From contig CAIVZZ010000017.1 in the NCBI GenBank assembly GCA_903910555.1, positions 1 through 44,834 of the forward strand: 44,834 bases of DNA. Reading direction: 5' to 3'. Source of the DNA: an uncultured Gemmatimonadota bacterium. Its GTDB lineage: Bacteria > Gemmatimonadota > Gemmatimonadetes > Gemmatimonadales > Gemmatimonadaceae. Shown here in pieces: positions 1 to 7,396 of this stretch (within the stretch, counting starts at the first letter, position 1; every line of letters begins with the position of its first letter). The notes beneath the pieces are model-generated. The model did not search any database, was not told the origin of the DNA, and saw nothing but the letters and a program-made list of their open reading frames with translations. Made by a program: the position numbers and the translations under genes.

Positions 1-138
1 CCGCACTCGAGCCTCGCGGATCAAACGCCGGACGAAGCATACTTCACGCCACTCTCAATTCGGAGAGCGGCCTGACCCCGCCCGTGAATCCACTTATCTC
101 AAGCTGAAAAGCTGTACAGAAAAGCGGAGCCACTTCTG
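1..138. repeat. Left copy of 138-bp terminal inverted repeat, probably vector or adaptor
   Basis: Bases 1-138 are the exact reverse complement of 44694-44831. The outer edge reads CCGCACTCGAG, which is an XhoI site next to what would be part of a NotI site; the right-end copy shows three more bases of the NotI-like stretch. The TonB gene entering from the right stops resembling its family exactly at base 138/139. I infer cloning-vector or adaptor sequence around an environmental insert. I do not recognise the specific vector. A natural terminal repeat of a linear replicon is the less likely alternative. Confidence 0.85.
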
Positions 139-595
139 TTCCTTCGATCGAGAGACTCATCATCGCGGGCGGATACGCAGGCGCGGCGCTGGACGGATCG
201 CGCACGGCAGCGGAGTCGACGTCGAGTATGCTGTAGGCATCGTCGTCCGACATCGTGCGCGGAACCGAGATCAGGTTCCTTTCATCGTTCTTCGCGGCGG
301 ATGACGGGTTTGCCGGCTGCGATCCGTTCGTCACTTCATTGGTCGAGGAGCCTTTCTCGCCGACCGAGACGAACTGTAGGTGCTCCTGCTGTCGCGGGCC
401 GGAGCGATCGGGCGGCACCATGTACAGCGCTTCTGTCGTCTCCGGCTCCGGCTTGTCATCGACGAAGCGGTTGCCGAGCGACGGGCCGGCGATCGCCGCC
501 ACGATCAGCGCGCCATGTGCGAGCGCGCTGAGGGTCGCCTCAAGCAGCGGGCGCGGCGTGCGTACTCCGCGCGACTCAAGCAGTACATCTAGCAT
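139..595 (-). CDS. TonB-family energy transducer, 3' end missing
   Basis: This is the N-terminal 152 residues or so of a TonB-like protein, which would couple the inner-membrane proton motive force to outer-membrane receptors. The ATG at 595 is chosen because AGG lies about 7 bases upstream; the frame extends to a TTG at 610. A short cytoplasmic stretch is followed by one hydrophobic anchor (around LSALAHGALIVAAIAG), then a polar, Pro/Ser-rich periplasmic linker. The first part of a TonB C-terminal domain follows (AYPPAMMSLSIEGT, the usual YPxxxxxxxIEGT start). The reading frame then runs into the terminal repeat and encodes unrelated residues to base 44, so the gene is cut by the insert boundary. 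The exported-protein gene at 706-1173 lies upstream on the same strand. Confidence 0.8.
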
Positions 596-705
596 GACAA
601 CCTGCGGCAATCGGGTAGCGGAGTGGGGCCGTTACTTGATCTGTGAATCAATCAATAGCGGCCCGCTCCGCAATGCTAGCAGGAACAACGCGCGAGCACC
701 CTGCG

Positions 706-1173
706 TTAGCGGACTGCGGACTCCACCAGAAGCGATACCGGCGCAGTCGCGGCTTCGTCGAGCAGCGTCTGGCTGTCGGACCGGATGCGGAGCAGCACGG
801 GTGTGCTCAGCTCTTTGCCGGCGGCGGTACGCGCCACGCGAATGCCGGCGGCACCGACCGGCGTTGCCCGACCGTCTGCGCCGATGATCTCGACTGTGAC
901 GCCGCCGAGCCGCGGGACGATGGAGAGGAAGCTCTCGCCCGAGGAACTCGCGGTAACGAGTGCGGAGACTTCGCGCTCGAGCACGCCAGTCGCTCTCGAG
1001 TTCATCGCGTTTACTTCGGCGTGTTCGATGCGCGTCGCGGACGCGAGAACCGTCACGCTGACGTTGAGCCGCGCATCGCGCGACTGCTGCGCGCCTGCGC
1101 GCGCGCCGACCGTGGCGACCAGCGCCACAGCGAAAATGTTTTTGAAACGACGTTCAGCGCGCGAGCGAGACAT
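706..1173 (-). CDS. Exported protein of unknown function
   Basis: This encodes 155 residues. The ATG at 1173 has a GAGG ribosome site 8 bases upstream. The N terminus is basic (MSRSRAERRFKN), then hydrophobic, ending in ARAGAQQ, which is a plausible signal peptide with cleavage after Ala. The mature part is rich in Val, Ala and Ser with alternating hydrophobic residues, suggesting a small beta-sandwich. I do not recognise a family. It lies 110 bases upstream of the TonB gene in the same direction, so the two may be co-transcribed and act in the envelope. It is divergent from the PadR gene across a 268-bp AT-rich spacer. Confidence 0.6.
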   Translation of the reverse strand: MSRSRAERRFKNIFAVALVATVGARAGAQQSRDARLNVSVTVLASATRIEHAEVNAMNSRATGVLEREVSALVTASSSGESFLSIVPRLGGVTVEIIGADGRATPVGAAGIRVARTAAGKELSTPVLLRIRSDSQTLLDEAATAPVSLLVESAVR

Positions 1174-1297
1174 CCAAAACCTCGACAGTTGTAACGCGCG
1201 GGCGGGGGACGAAATGATCAGCGCAGCGTTGTTATGTCTAATATCTGTATGTCAAAAATCTCCGCAATAGGGCATTTGTACATTTAGTATCATAATG

Positions 1298-1312
1298 TGA
1301 CAGTTTATGTCA
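1298..1312. promoter_or_regulatory. Inverted repeat TGACA-N5-TGTCA in divergent spacer
   Basis: A perfect 5-bp inverted repeat with a 5-bp spacer lies in the AT-rich gap (1174-1441) between the exported-protein gene and padR. The gap is clearly richer in A and T than its surroundings and should hold both divergent promoters. The repeat is short enough to occur by chance, so an operator role is only a possibility. Confidence 0.25.
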
Positions 1313-1389
1313 TCTGCTTATCAACTCAGGTAATAATGACTGATCATATAGAACATCACTCACGGTGTTGCGGGATTCGGAACTCTTAT

Positions 1390-1403
1390 TTAGATATATC
1401 TAA
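1390..1403. promoter_or_regulatory. 14-bp palindrome upstream of padR, candidate PadR operator
   Basis: TTAGATATATCTAA is a perfect palindrome centred about 45 bases before the PadR start. PadR proteins typically bind AT-rich palindromes in their own promoters, so autoregulation is a reasonable inference. A second imperfect ATAT-centred element (TCGCTATATCGA) follows at about 1415-1426, just before the ribosome site. Confidence 0.45.
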
Positions 1404-1441
1404 CGTACTATCATCGCTATATCGAACTAGGAGGTTTCATC

Positions 1442-2041
1442 ATGTTCCATCGGGATTGTGGGCCTCGCGATCGCGAAGGCGCGGGACGCGGGTGGGATTG
1501 GCGGTCCGATCCGAATTTCGGAGCGTTCTTTTTCGGAGGCGGCCATCGTCGCGGCGGACCGTGGCGTGGAGGCCGGATGTTTGAGCAGGGCGGTTTGAAG
1601 TTCGTCATCCTCCGTCTGCTCGACGAAAAACCGCGCCACGGCTACGAGATCATCAAGGAGCTCGAAGAGCGTTCAGGTGGCCGCTACACGCCGAGCCCGG
1701 GCACTGTCTATCCGACGCTCACGATGCTCGAGGAGATGGGTTTCGCCAGCGCTGCGGTCGAGGAGGGCGGGAAAAAGGTCTACTCGATCACCGACGCCGG
1801 CCGGCAGCACCTCACCGAGAACAAAAGCGCCGTCGATGACGTGATCGACAGGCTCGCGCAGGTCGGTGCGTCGATCTTCGGCGAGCAGATGCGCTCTGCG
1901 CACGAAGCCATGGGGTCGCTCGCCCGCAGTTATGCGCATGTCACAATGCACCGCACCGCCGATCCGCAGTACGTCGCGCGGGTGGTGGAAATTCTGAAGC
2001 GCGCGTCGGCGGAACTCGAGGCGTTGACCGCCGCGCCCTAA
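1442..2041 (+). CDS. PadR-family transcriptional regulator with Gly/Arg-rich N-terminal extension
   Basis: This encodes 199 residues. The start is fixed by a perfect AGGAGG at 1429-1434, 7 bases before the ATG. Residues 1-46 are rich in Gly, Arg, Trp and Phe (for example FFFGGGHRRGGPWRGG). A winged-helix PadR domain follows, with LKFVILRLLDEKPRHGYEI, the SPGTVYPTLTMLEE recognition-helix region and a wing ending KKVYSITDAGRQHL. The C-terminal part is helical, as expected for the dimerisation domain. PadR proteins are usually ligand- or stress-responsive repressors. A Gly/Arg/Phe-rich leader of this kind is seen in a subset of the family, and its role is unclear. A palindrome in its promoter suggests autoregulation. 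The nearest downstream gene is kup, but a terminator hairpin lies between them. Confidence 0.92.
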   Translation: MFHRDCGPRDREGAGRGWDWRSDPNFGAFFFGGGHRRGGPWRGGRMFEQGGLKFVILRLLDEKPRHGYEIIKELEERSGGRYTPSPGTVYPTLTMLEEMGFASAAVEEGGKKVYSITDAGRQHLTENKSAVDDVIDRLAQVGASIFGEQMRSAHEAMGSLARSYAHVTMHRTADPQYVARVVEILKRASAELEALTAAP

Positions 2042-2093
2042 CCGCTTTTTGGCATTTGCTGGACGCGGGGAGACTCCGCGCTAACTTGCGAGG

Positions 2094-2125
2094 ACGGGTC
2101 GCGGACAATCCGCGGCCCGTTTTTT
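2094..2125 (+). terminator. Intrinsic terminator between padR and kup
   Basis: A 12-bp stem with one G-U pair (2094-2105 with 2109-2120) and a 3-base loop is followed by six T residues (2120-2125). It lies 53 bases after the padR stop. The T-run ends only 8 bases before the kup ATG, so it either simply ends the padR message or acts as an attenuator in a kup leader. Confidence 0.8.
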
Positions 2126-2133
2126 CGTGAATC

Positions 2134-4131
2134 ATGCCGGCTGACGAAGCACACCCAACCGAGTTGAGCGACGCCGCGAACACGCCGGCAGTAGGCGCCA
2201 CGGCTGTGCGTCCGATACCGCCGGAACGTCTCTCTGTAGAGACGAATCCGACCGGTAAGCGCCTGGCGGTTCTCACGATCACTGCGCTCGGCGTCGTCTA
2301 CGGCGACATCGGCACCAGCCCGCTCTACGCGCTGCGCGAGTGCTTCAAGCCGGAATATGGGATGGCTCCGTCGTCCACGAACGTCTACGGCATTCTTTCA
2401 CTGATCGTCTGGTCGCTCACGGTGGTGGTGAGCGTGAAATACATCGTCTACGTGATGCGCGCGGACAATCACGGCGAGGGAGGAATTCTCGCGATGCTCG
2501 CGCTGATCATCGGCAAGACAACAACACACACGCGGCGGCGCGCGGTCCTCGTCGCGCTCGGGCTCTTTGGTGCGGCGCTCCTCTACGGAGATGGCGTCAT
2601 CACGCCGGCGATCTCCGTGCTCGGTGCGATGGAAGGGCTGAATGTTGTGTCGGGGACATTTGCGCACCTCGTGATTCCGCTGACGCTCGTCGTGCTCGTC
2701 GGACTTTTTTTGGTTCAGCGTTTTGGCACGGCGCGAGTGGGCGGGACATTCGGCCCGATCATGGTCGTCTGGTTCCTCACCATCGCGACGCTCGGCCTTG
2801 TGGAGGTGATGCGCGCGCCGCGCATTTTACTCGCGATCAATCCGATGTACGCCGTGAATTTTTTCCGCGACCGCGGCTCAGCCGCGTTCGTGCTGCTCGG
2901 TGCGGTCGTTCTTGCAGTGACTGGCGCCGAGGCGCTCTACGCCGATATGGGACACTTCGGCAAAAAGCCGATCAGGCTCGCCTGGTTCTGGCTCGTGTTT
3001 CCCTGCCTGCTGCTGAACTACTTCGGTCAAGGCGCGTTGGTGCTGCGCGATCCTGCGGCGGCGGCGAATCCATTTTACCTGCTGGCGCCGCGCGTGATGC
3101 TCTATCCGTTGATCGCGCTCGCCACGGCGGCCGCGGTGATCGCGAGCCAGGCGCTGATTTCCGGTGCGTTCTCACTGACGCAGCAGTGCGTGCAACTCGG
3201 CTACAGTCCGCGCGTGACGATCGTGCACACATCGGCGCGTGAAGCGGGGCAGATCTACATCCCCGAGGTCAACACCGCGCTGATGGTCAGTTGCCTCCTT
3301 GTCGTGATCGGCTTCGGAAGCTCGACGGCGCTCGGCGCTGCGTATGGAATCGCCGTCACCGGAACGATGGCGATCACGACCGTGCTATTTGTCGTCGTCG
3401 CGGCGCGACGCTGGAACTGGCCGCGGTGGCAGGCGCTGTCGCTCGCGAGCGCATTTCTGGTGGTCGACCTCGCGTTTCTCTCAGCGAATGCACTGAAGAT
3501 TCTGCACGGCGGCTGGGTTCCGCTGGCGATTGCGATCGTGCTGTTCACGCTGATGACGACATGGAAGCACGGCCGCGCGATACTCCGCGAACGCCTGACC
3601 GAAATCACGATGCCGCTCGACACATTCCTCACGAGCGTGGGCCACAGCACCATCCCGCGCGTGCCGGGCACCGCGGTGTTCATGACGTCGGATTCGGGAG
3701 GCGCGCCGGTCGTGCTGCTGCACCATCTCAAGCACAACAAGGTGCTCCATGAGAAGATGATCCTGCTCTCGGTGATGACCGCAGGCGTGCCCGAGGTGAA
3801 GAACGACGACCGCCTCACGGTTGAGCGGCTCGAACACGGGTTCGTCCGCGTTGTCGCGCATTTCGGATTCATGGAATCGCCGGACGTGAAGGAAGTGATG
3901 GAGCTCCTTCGGCGCGTCGGCGTGCGGTCGAAGCCGCTCGACACGAGCTATTATCTCGGCCGCGAGCAGCTCATTCCGATGCGAAAAGCGTGGAAGCGCG
4001 GCGGACTCTCGATGAACATGTGGCGCAAGCGCCTGTTCGCCGTGATGTCCCGCAACGGGAGAAGCGCCGCGGAATTCTTCCAGCTGCCGCCCAACAGAGT
4101 TGTCGAGATCGGGACGCAAATAGAGTTCTGA
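2134..4131 (+). CDS. kup: KUP-family potassium uptake protein
   Basis: This encodes a 665-residue potassium/proton symporter of the inner membrane. Family hallmarks are visible: VVYGDIGTSPLYALRECF near residue 60, NHGEGGILAMLALI near 115, and LYGDGVITPAISVLGAMEGL near 150. About 12 hydrophobic segments follow, then a roughly 170-residue hydrophilic C-terminal domain. Length and architecture match the family. The ATG at 2134 adds a polar leader of about 45 residues, but no clear ribosome site precedes it and a terminator hairpin ends 8 bases upstream. The true start could be a later GTG or ATG in the leader, or expression could be attenuated. A strong hairpin follows the stop, separating it from the convergent PDZ gene. 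Confidence 0.95.
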   Translation: MPADEAHPTELSDAANTPAVGATAVRPIPPERLSVETNPTGKRLAVLTITALGVVYGDIGTSPLYALRECFKPEYGMAPSSTNVYGILSLIVWSLTVVVSVKYIVYVMRADNHGEGGILAMLALIIGKTTTHTRRRAVLVALGLFGAALLYGDGVITPAISVLGAMEGLNVVSGTFAHLVIPLTLVVLVGLFLVQRFGTARVGGTFGPIMVVWFLTIATLGLVEVMRAPRILLAINPMYAVNFFRDRGSAAFVLLGAVVLAVTGAEALYADMGHFGKKPIRLAWFWLVFPCLLLNYFGQGALVLRDPAAAANPFYLLAPRVMLYPLIALATAAAVIASQALISGAFSLTQQCVQLGYSPRVTIVHTSAREAGQIYIPEVNTALMVSCLLVVIGFGSSTALGAAYGIAVTGTMAITTVLFVVVAARRWNWPRWQALSLASAFLVVDLAFLSANALKILHGGWVPLAIAIVLFTLMTTWKHGRAILRERLTEITMPLDTFLTSVGHSTIPRVPGTAVFMTSDSGGAPVVLLHHLKHNKVLHEKMILLSVMTAGVPEVKNDDRLTVERLEHGFVRVVAHFGFMESPDVKEVMELLRRVGVRSKPLDTSYYLGREQLIPMRKAWKRGGLSMNMWRKRLFAVMSRNGRSAAEFFQLPPNRVVEIGTQIEF

Positions 4132-4134
4132 CGC

Positions 4135-4168
4135 GCGTCGCGGCACACTGTCTTGTGTGCCGCGACGC
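4135..4168. terminator. Perfect 14-bp hairpin between convergent kup and PDZ gene
   Basis: GCGTCGCGGCACAC pairs perfectly with its complement across a 6-base loop, just after the kup stop and 20 bases from the PDZ gene stop. Neither side carries a T-run. Its position between converging genes fits a bidirectional transcription end or mRNA-stabilising hairpin. Confidence 0.65.
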
Positions 4169-4187
4169 TGCCAGGATCCCTGCCGGA

Positions 4188-5357
4188 CTAGATGATTACG
4201 CCGCGTCCGAAACGCGCGCGAATCATCGGCATCTCGAGGCGGAGGCGGCCCATTTCGCTGCGAACGTCATCCATCACGCGCGGCAGCTCGCGATCCAAGT
4301 CCTCGCGAATACGGGGCATTTCGCGATTGATATCCTCGCGAATACGCGGTCCAAGGTCGCGCAGCGTTTCGCGGAGACTGTCAAAGTTCATCTCCTGATC
4401 GCCGTCGTTGTAGATGCGGACGCGTGCGCGCGGTGCTGACGGCGGCATGGGCGGCATGGGAGCCATTGGCTCCATCGGGCTCATCGGAGCCATCGGCGTG
4501 CGCGGCATCATCATGAACGATCCGCCGTCGCCGGTCGAAAAGTGGAACGAGTTCTTTTCGAGATCGGCCGCGCGGCCGAGCGTGACTTTCACCGTGCGCG
4601 CGTGACCGCCGTCGACCACCGACAGGTCAACAGTCTGCCCGGGCTTCAGCTTTCCGATTTCGCGCTGGAGTCTCGCTACGCGTGCGTTCGAGACGGACCA
4701 GTCGCCGAGATCCTCTTTCGGCACCCGCAGGTCGACGCCGTTTACGCTCGCGATCCGGCTTCCCTCCAGGATGCCGGCCTTATCCGCCGGTCCGCCTTCG
4801 CTCACATCTGAAACGAACACGCCGAGCGTGTCGCGCTTGCTTCCGCTCTCTCCGAGCGAAATGCCGAGCGCGGGGCGATCCTCGATGTCGGCGCGCGACA
4901 TCCGGCGCTCCGTCAGCTCTTCGGCAGCGACGGTTTTCACTTTCACCGTTTTCGTACGCGCGCCGCTGGTCCACACTTCGAGTGTTACGTCGTCGCCGGC
5001 TTTGACCTTTCGCATTTCGCGCACGAGGCGGTTCGTCATCGTGCTCGACATGTCGGATTCGCCCGCGTCTTCGCGAGCGAGCTTGAGGCTGACACCGTTT
5101 ACCGACGCGATGCGGTTCCCTTCCTCGAGCCCCGCCTTTTCCGCCGGGCTGCCGTGCGTGACCGACTCGATGAGCAGACCGAGCGTGTCGCGCTTGCCGC
5201 TGGAGCCGGTGGATACGCCGAGCATCGCGCGGTCCCGCTCGTCGGCGTTCGTGTAGGTGAACGCGCGGGCGCGCGGTTCAACAGTTCCGGTCGTTTGGGC
5301 TGCCGCAAATGGCGCGGACGCGGCGAGCAGGACTGTGGGGAGCATGAAGCGACGCAT
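4188..5357 (-). CDS. Secreted tandem-PDZ protein without a protease domain
   Basis: This encodes about 389 residues. The ATG at 5357 is chosen over the upstream frame because a GAGG ribosome site precedes it and the signal peptide MRRFMLPTVLLAASAPFAAAQ starts there. Two PDZ domains follow, with the repeated signatures SPAEKAGLEEGNRIASVNGVSL and GPADKAGILEGSRIASVNGVDL; each begins with a RDTLG strand. There is no trypsin-like domain, so this is not a complete DegP/HtrA. After PDZ2 comes a Met/Pro-rich linker with repeated PMxP units. The tail is helical, with repeats of the form PRIREDxxRExPR, then a hydrophobic end (GVII). An envelope scaffold or chaperone-adaptor role is plausible but not shown. 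It is divergent from the mbfA-like gene. Confidence 0.85.
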   Translation of the reverse strand: MRRFMLPTVLLAASAPFAAAQTTGTVEPRARAFTYTNADERDRAMLGVSTGSSGKRDTLGLLIESVTHGSPAEKAGLEEGNRIASVNGVSLKLAREDAGESDMSSTMTNRLVREMRKVKAGDDVTLEVWTSGARTKTVKVKTVAAEELTERRMSRADIEDRPALGISLGESGSKRDTLGVFVSDVSEGGPADKAGILEGSRIASVNGVDLRVPKEDLGDWSVSNARVARLQREIGKLKPGQTVDLSVVDGGHARTVKVTLGRAADLEKNSFHFSTGDGGSFMMMPRTPMAPMSPMEPMAPMPPMPPSAPRARVRIYNDGDQEMNFDSLRETLRDLGPRIREDINREMPRIREDLDRELPRVMDDVRSEMGRLRLEMPMIRARFGRGVII

Positions 5358-5475
5358 ATAGACCTCGGTGCTGTTGTTGGTTTCGGTCTTCGGTGTTCCG
5401 GCTATACGACACATCCGTGGTTTGAAATGGTTTCCTCGGTGTGCGCGCCGTTCACTTTTCGCCATATTTCCTTCT

Positions 5476-6603
5476 ATGACAGCGACAGCCGACAGGCCCG
5501 ACCTCCACACGTTCGAGCATCACTGGCAGGACGAAGCGGACGCCGCGTATCTGTACCGCGTACTCGCGTCCGTCGAACCCGATGCAACAAAGCGCGATGT
5601 CTTCCAGCGGCTCGCCGAAGTCGAAGACCGCCACGTCACGATTTGGGAAGAAGTGATCACGAAGAACGGCGGGCGCGTCGGCAAGTTTTCACCGGCTGCA
5701 CGCACGCGGCTGCTCGCGTGGCTCGGCCGCCGATTTGGTCCGGGGTTTCTGCTGCCGATGCTGCTCGCCGAAGAAGGGCGCGAAGTGAAGAGCTACCTCG
5801 ATCTGCACCGCGAGACGCCGAAGGGCGCTGCGGGCGGTGAAGAGGCGCTGGTGCTCGCACGCGAATCGAAAGAGCACGCCGCGACCATTGCGGGCTTGTC
5901 AGGCCGGACGGGCGAACCCTGGCATTCGACGGGCGCCGGCGGCCTGTTGCGCAACGTGATCTACGGATTTAATGACGGACTCACCGCGAATTTCGGATTG
6001 GTTGCCGGCGTCATTGGCGCGACGGCGCTCGGGCAGGATCGCGCGATCATCGTGGCCGGCGTGGCCGGGTTAATTGCAGACGCGCTTTCTATGGGGGCCA
6101 GCGGATATCTGGCCGCGAAAAGTGAGCAGGAAGTGTACGCGCATGAAATCGCGATGGAGAAAGACGAGATCGCGCTCATGCCGGAAGTCGAACGTGACGA
6201 GCTCGCGCTGATTTACGAAGTGAAAGGAATGCATCGCGACGCCGCGCACGCGCTCGCGACCGAAGTGATGGCCGATCCGGAGCGGATGCTCAAAGAGCAG
6301 GTGCAGGAGGAGCTGAAGATCGGCGGCCACGAAGAGTCGCCGCTGCGGGAGGGGTGGATTACCGGTTCGGCAACGGCGATCGGCGCGCTGATTCCAGTGT
6401 TTCCGTTTTTCATCTGGAGCGGCCCGACGGCGATGTGGCTGTCGTTCGGTCTCGCGATGGCGAGCCACTTCCTCGTTGGCGCGGCGCGAAGCGTGTTCAC
6501 CGGACGGAGCGTTTTCCGCTCCGGCCTCGATATGTTCGTCGTCGGCGTAGGCGTGGCGGTGGTCGGGTACTATGTCGGCGAGTGGGTGGCCCGGATGATT
6601 TAG
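5476..6603 (+). CDS. mbfA: Ferritin-like/VIT1 fusion membrane iron exporter (MbfA type)
   Basis: This encodes about 375 residues from the ATG at 5476; the frame stays open upstream to 5368, but that extension looks non-native. Residues 1-150 form a four-helix rubrerythrin/ferritin-like domain with iron-ligand candidates spaced along the helices (FEHHWQDEADAAY, AEVEDRHVTIWEE, LAEEGREVKSY, ARESKEHAA). A CCC1/VIT transporter domain follows, with RNVIYGFNDGLTANFGLVAG and IADALSMGASGYLAAKSEQE, then three or so more membrane segments. This domain order is that of the Er-VIT1 group, whose Bradyrhizobium and Agrobacterium members export iron under iron excess. Its stop codon overlaps that of the convergent DUF1080 gene. 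No obvious iron operator was seen upstream. Confidence 0.88.
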   Translation: MTATADRPDLHTFEHHWQDEADAAYLYRVLASVEPDATKRDVFQRLAEVEDRHVTIWEEVITKNGGRVGKFSPAARTRLLAWLGRRFGPGFLLPMLLAEEGREVKSYLDLHRETPKGAAGGEEALVLARESKEHAATIAGLSGRTGEPWHSTGAGGLLRNVIYGFNDGLTANFGLVAGVIGATALGQDRAIIVAGVAGLIADALSMGASGYLAAKSEQEVYAHEIAMEKDEIALMPEVERDELALIYEVKGMHRDAAHALATEVMADPERMLKEQVQEELKIGGHEESPLREGWITGSATAIGALIPVFPFFIWSGPTAMWLSFGLAMASHFLVGAARSVFTGRSVFRSGLDMFVVGVGVAVVGYYVGEWVARMI

Positions 6604-7370
6604 TGTTTCTCTAAATCCCGAATCCAGATATTCCGGAACCGCACCGGATGCTCGTGATCCTGTAGGCCCAAAGGCAACCGGTCCGGCCCGGCCTCATACG
6701 GTGGCCGGCGCATGTTCGCCGTCGGCCCGACCGGTTCCACATCGTCCTGCACCAGGACACCGTTGTGAAAAACGGTGAAGCGCGCGGGCTTCGTCAGCTT
6801 TCCCGCTGCGTCAAAATGCGGACGATGAAAAACGATATCGTAGCTCTGCCACTCTCCCGGCTTGCGGCTCACATTCACGAGCGGCGGATACTGCCCGTAG
6901 ATCGACGCAGCCTGTCCGTCCGCGTACGTGATGTTGTCGTAGGAATCGAGCACCTGCACCTCGAACTTCCCCATGAGAAAGACACCGCTGTTTCCGCGGT
7001 CCTGATCTTTCCCTTTCGGCGGATTCGGCGACATCCACTCGACATGCAGCTGCGCGTCACCAAATCCATCGTGTGTCTGGATTCGGCCGGTGCCCGGTGC
7101 AACCTCCATCGCACCGCCGCCGATCAGCTTCCATTTCGCAGGAGCGCCTTTGCTGTCTTCCCACTTCGCGAGACTCGTGCCGTCGAACAGCACGATCGCG
7201 TCTGACGGCGGGGGCACAGGAAGCGCCGGAGCACCCGGGGTGACGATCGGGGCGACAGGCCGCTCACGCGAATGCTGCGGCCAGTCACTCATGCTCTGCT
7301 GCGCCGCAACGGCCGACGAAAAAAGCACACTCGCGATCAATACTGCGCTGATATCGAAGGTTCTTTTCAT
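6600..7370 (-). CDS. Secreted DUF1080 / 3-keto-disaccharide hydrolase-family protein
   Basis: This encodes about 256 residues. The ATG at 7370 is supported by a GGAG ribosome site and the signal peptide MKRTFDISAVLIASVLFSSAVAAQQ; the frame extending to 7658 lies inside leuS and is a shadow. The mature protein has the concanavalin-like DUF1080 fold: VLFDGTSLAKWED at the start, GDAQLHVEWMSP, RGNSGVFLMGKFEVQVLDSY in the middle and VRFRNIWIRDL at the end. Family members are secreted sugar-binding or glycoside-degrading proteins, and some hydrolyse 3-keto-glycosides. It lies 26 bases downstream of leuS on the same strand, and its stop overlaps the mbfA stop by a few bases. Confidence 0.88.
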   Translation of the reverse strand: MKRTFDISAVLIASVLFSSAVAAQQSMSDWPQHSRERPVAPIVTPGAPALPVPPPSDAIVLFDGTSLAKWEDSKGAPAKWKLIGGGAMEVAPGTGRIQTHDGFGDAQLHVEWMSPNPPKGKDQDRGNSGVFLMGKFEVQVLDSYDNITYADGQAASIYGQYPPLVNVSRKPGEWQSYDIVFHRPHFDAAGKLTKPARFTVFHNGVLVQDDVEPVGPTANMRRPPYEAGPDRLPLGLQDHEHPVRFRNIWIRDLEKH

Positions 7371-7396
7371 CGGCCGCTCCGTTGAATTGACGCCTG

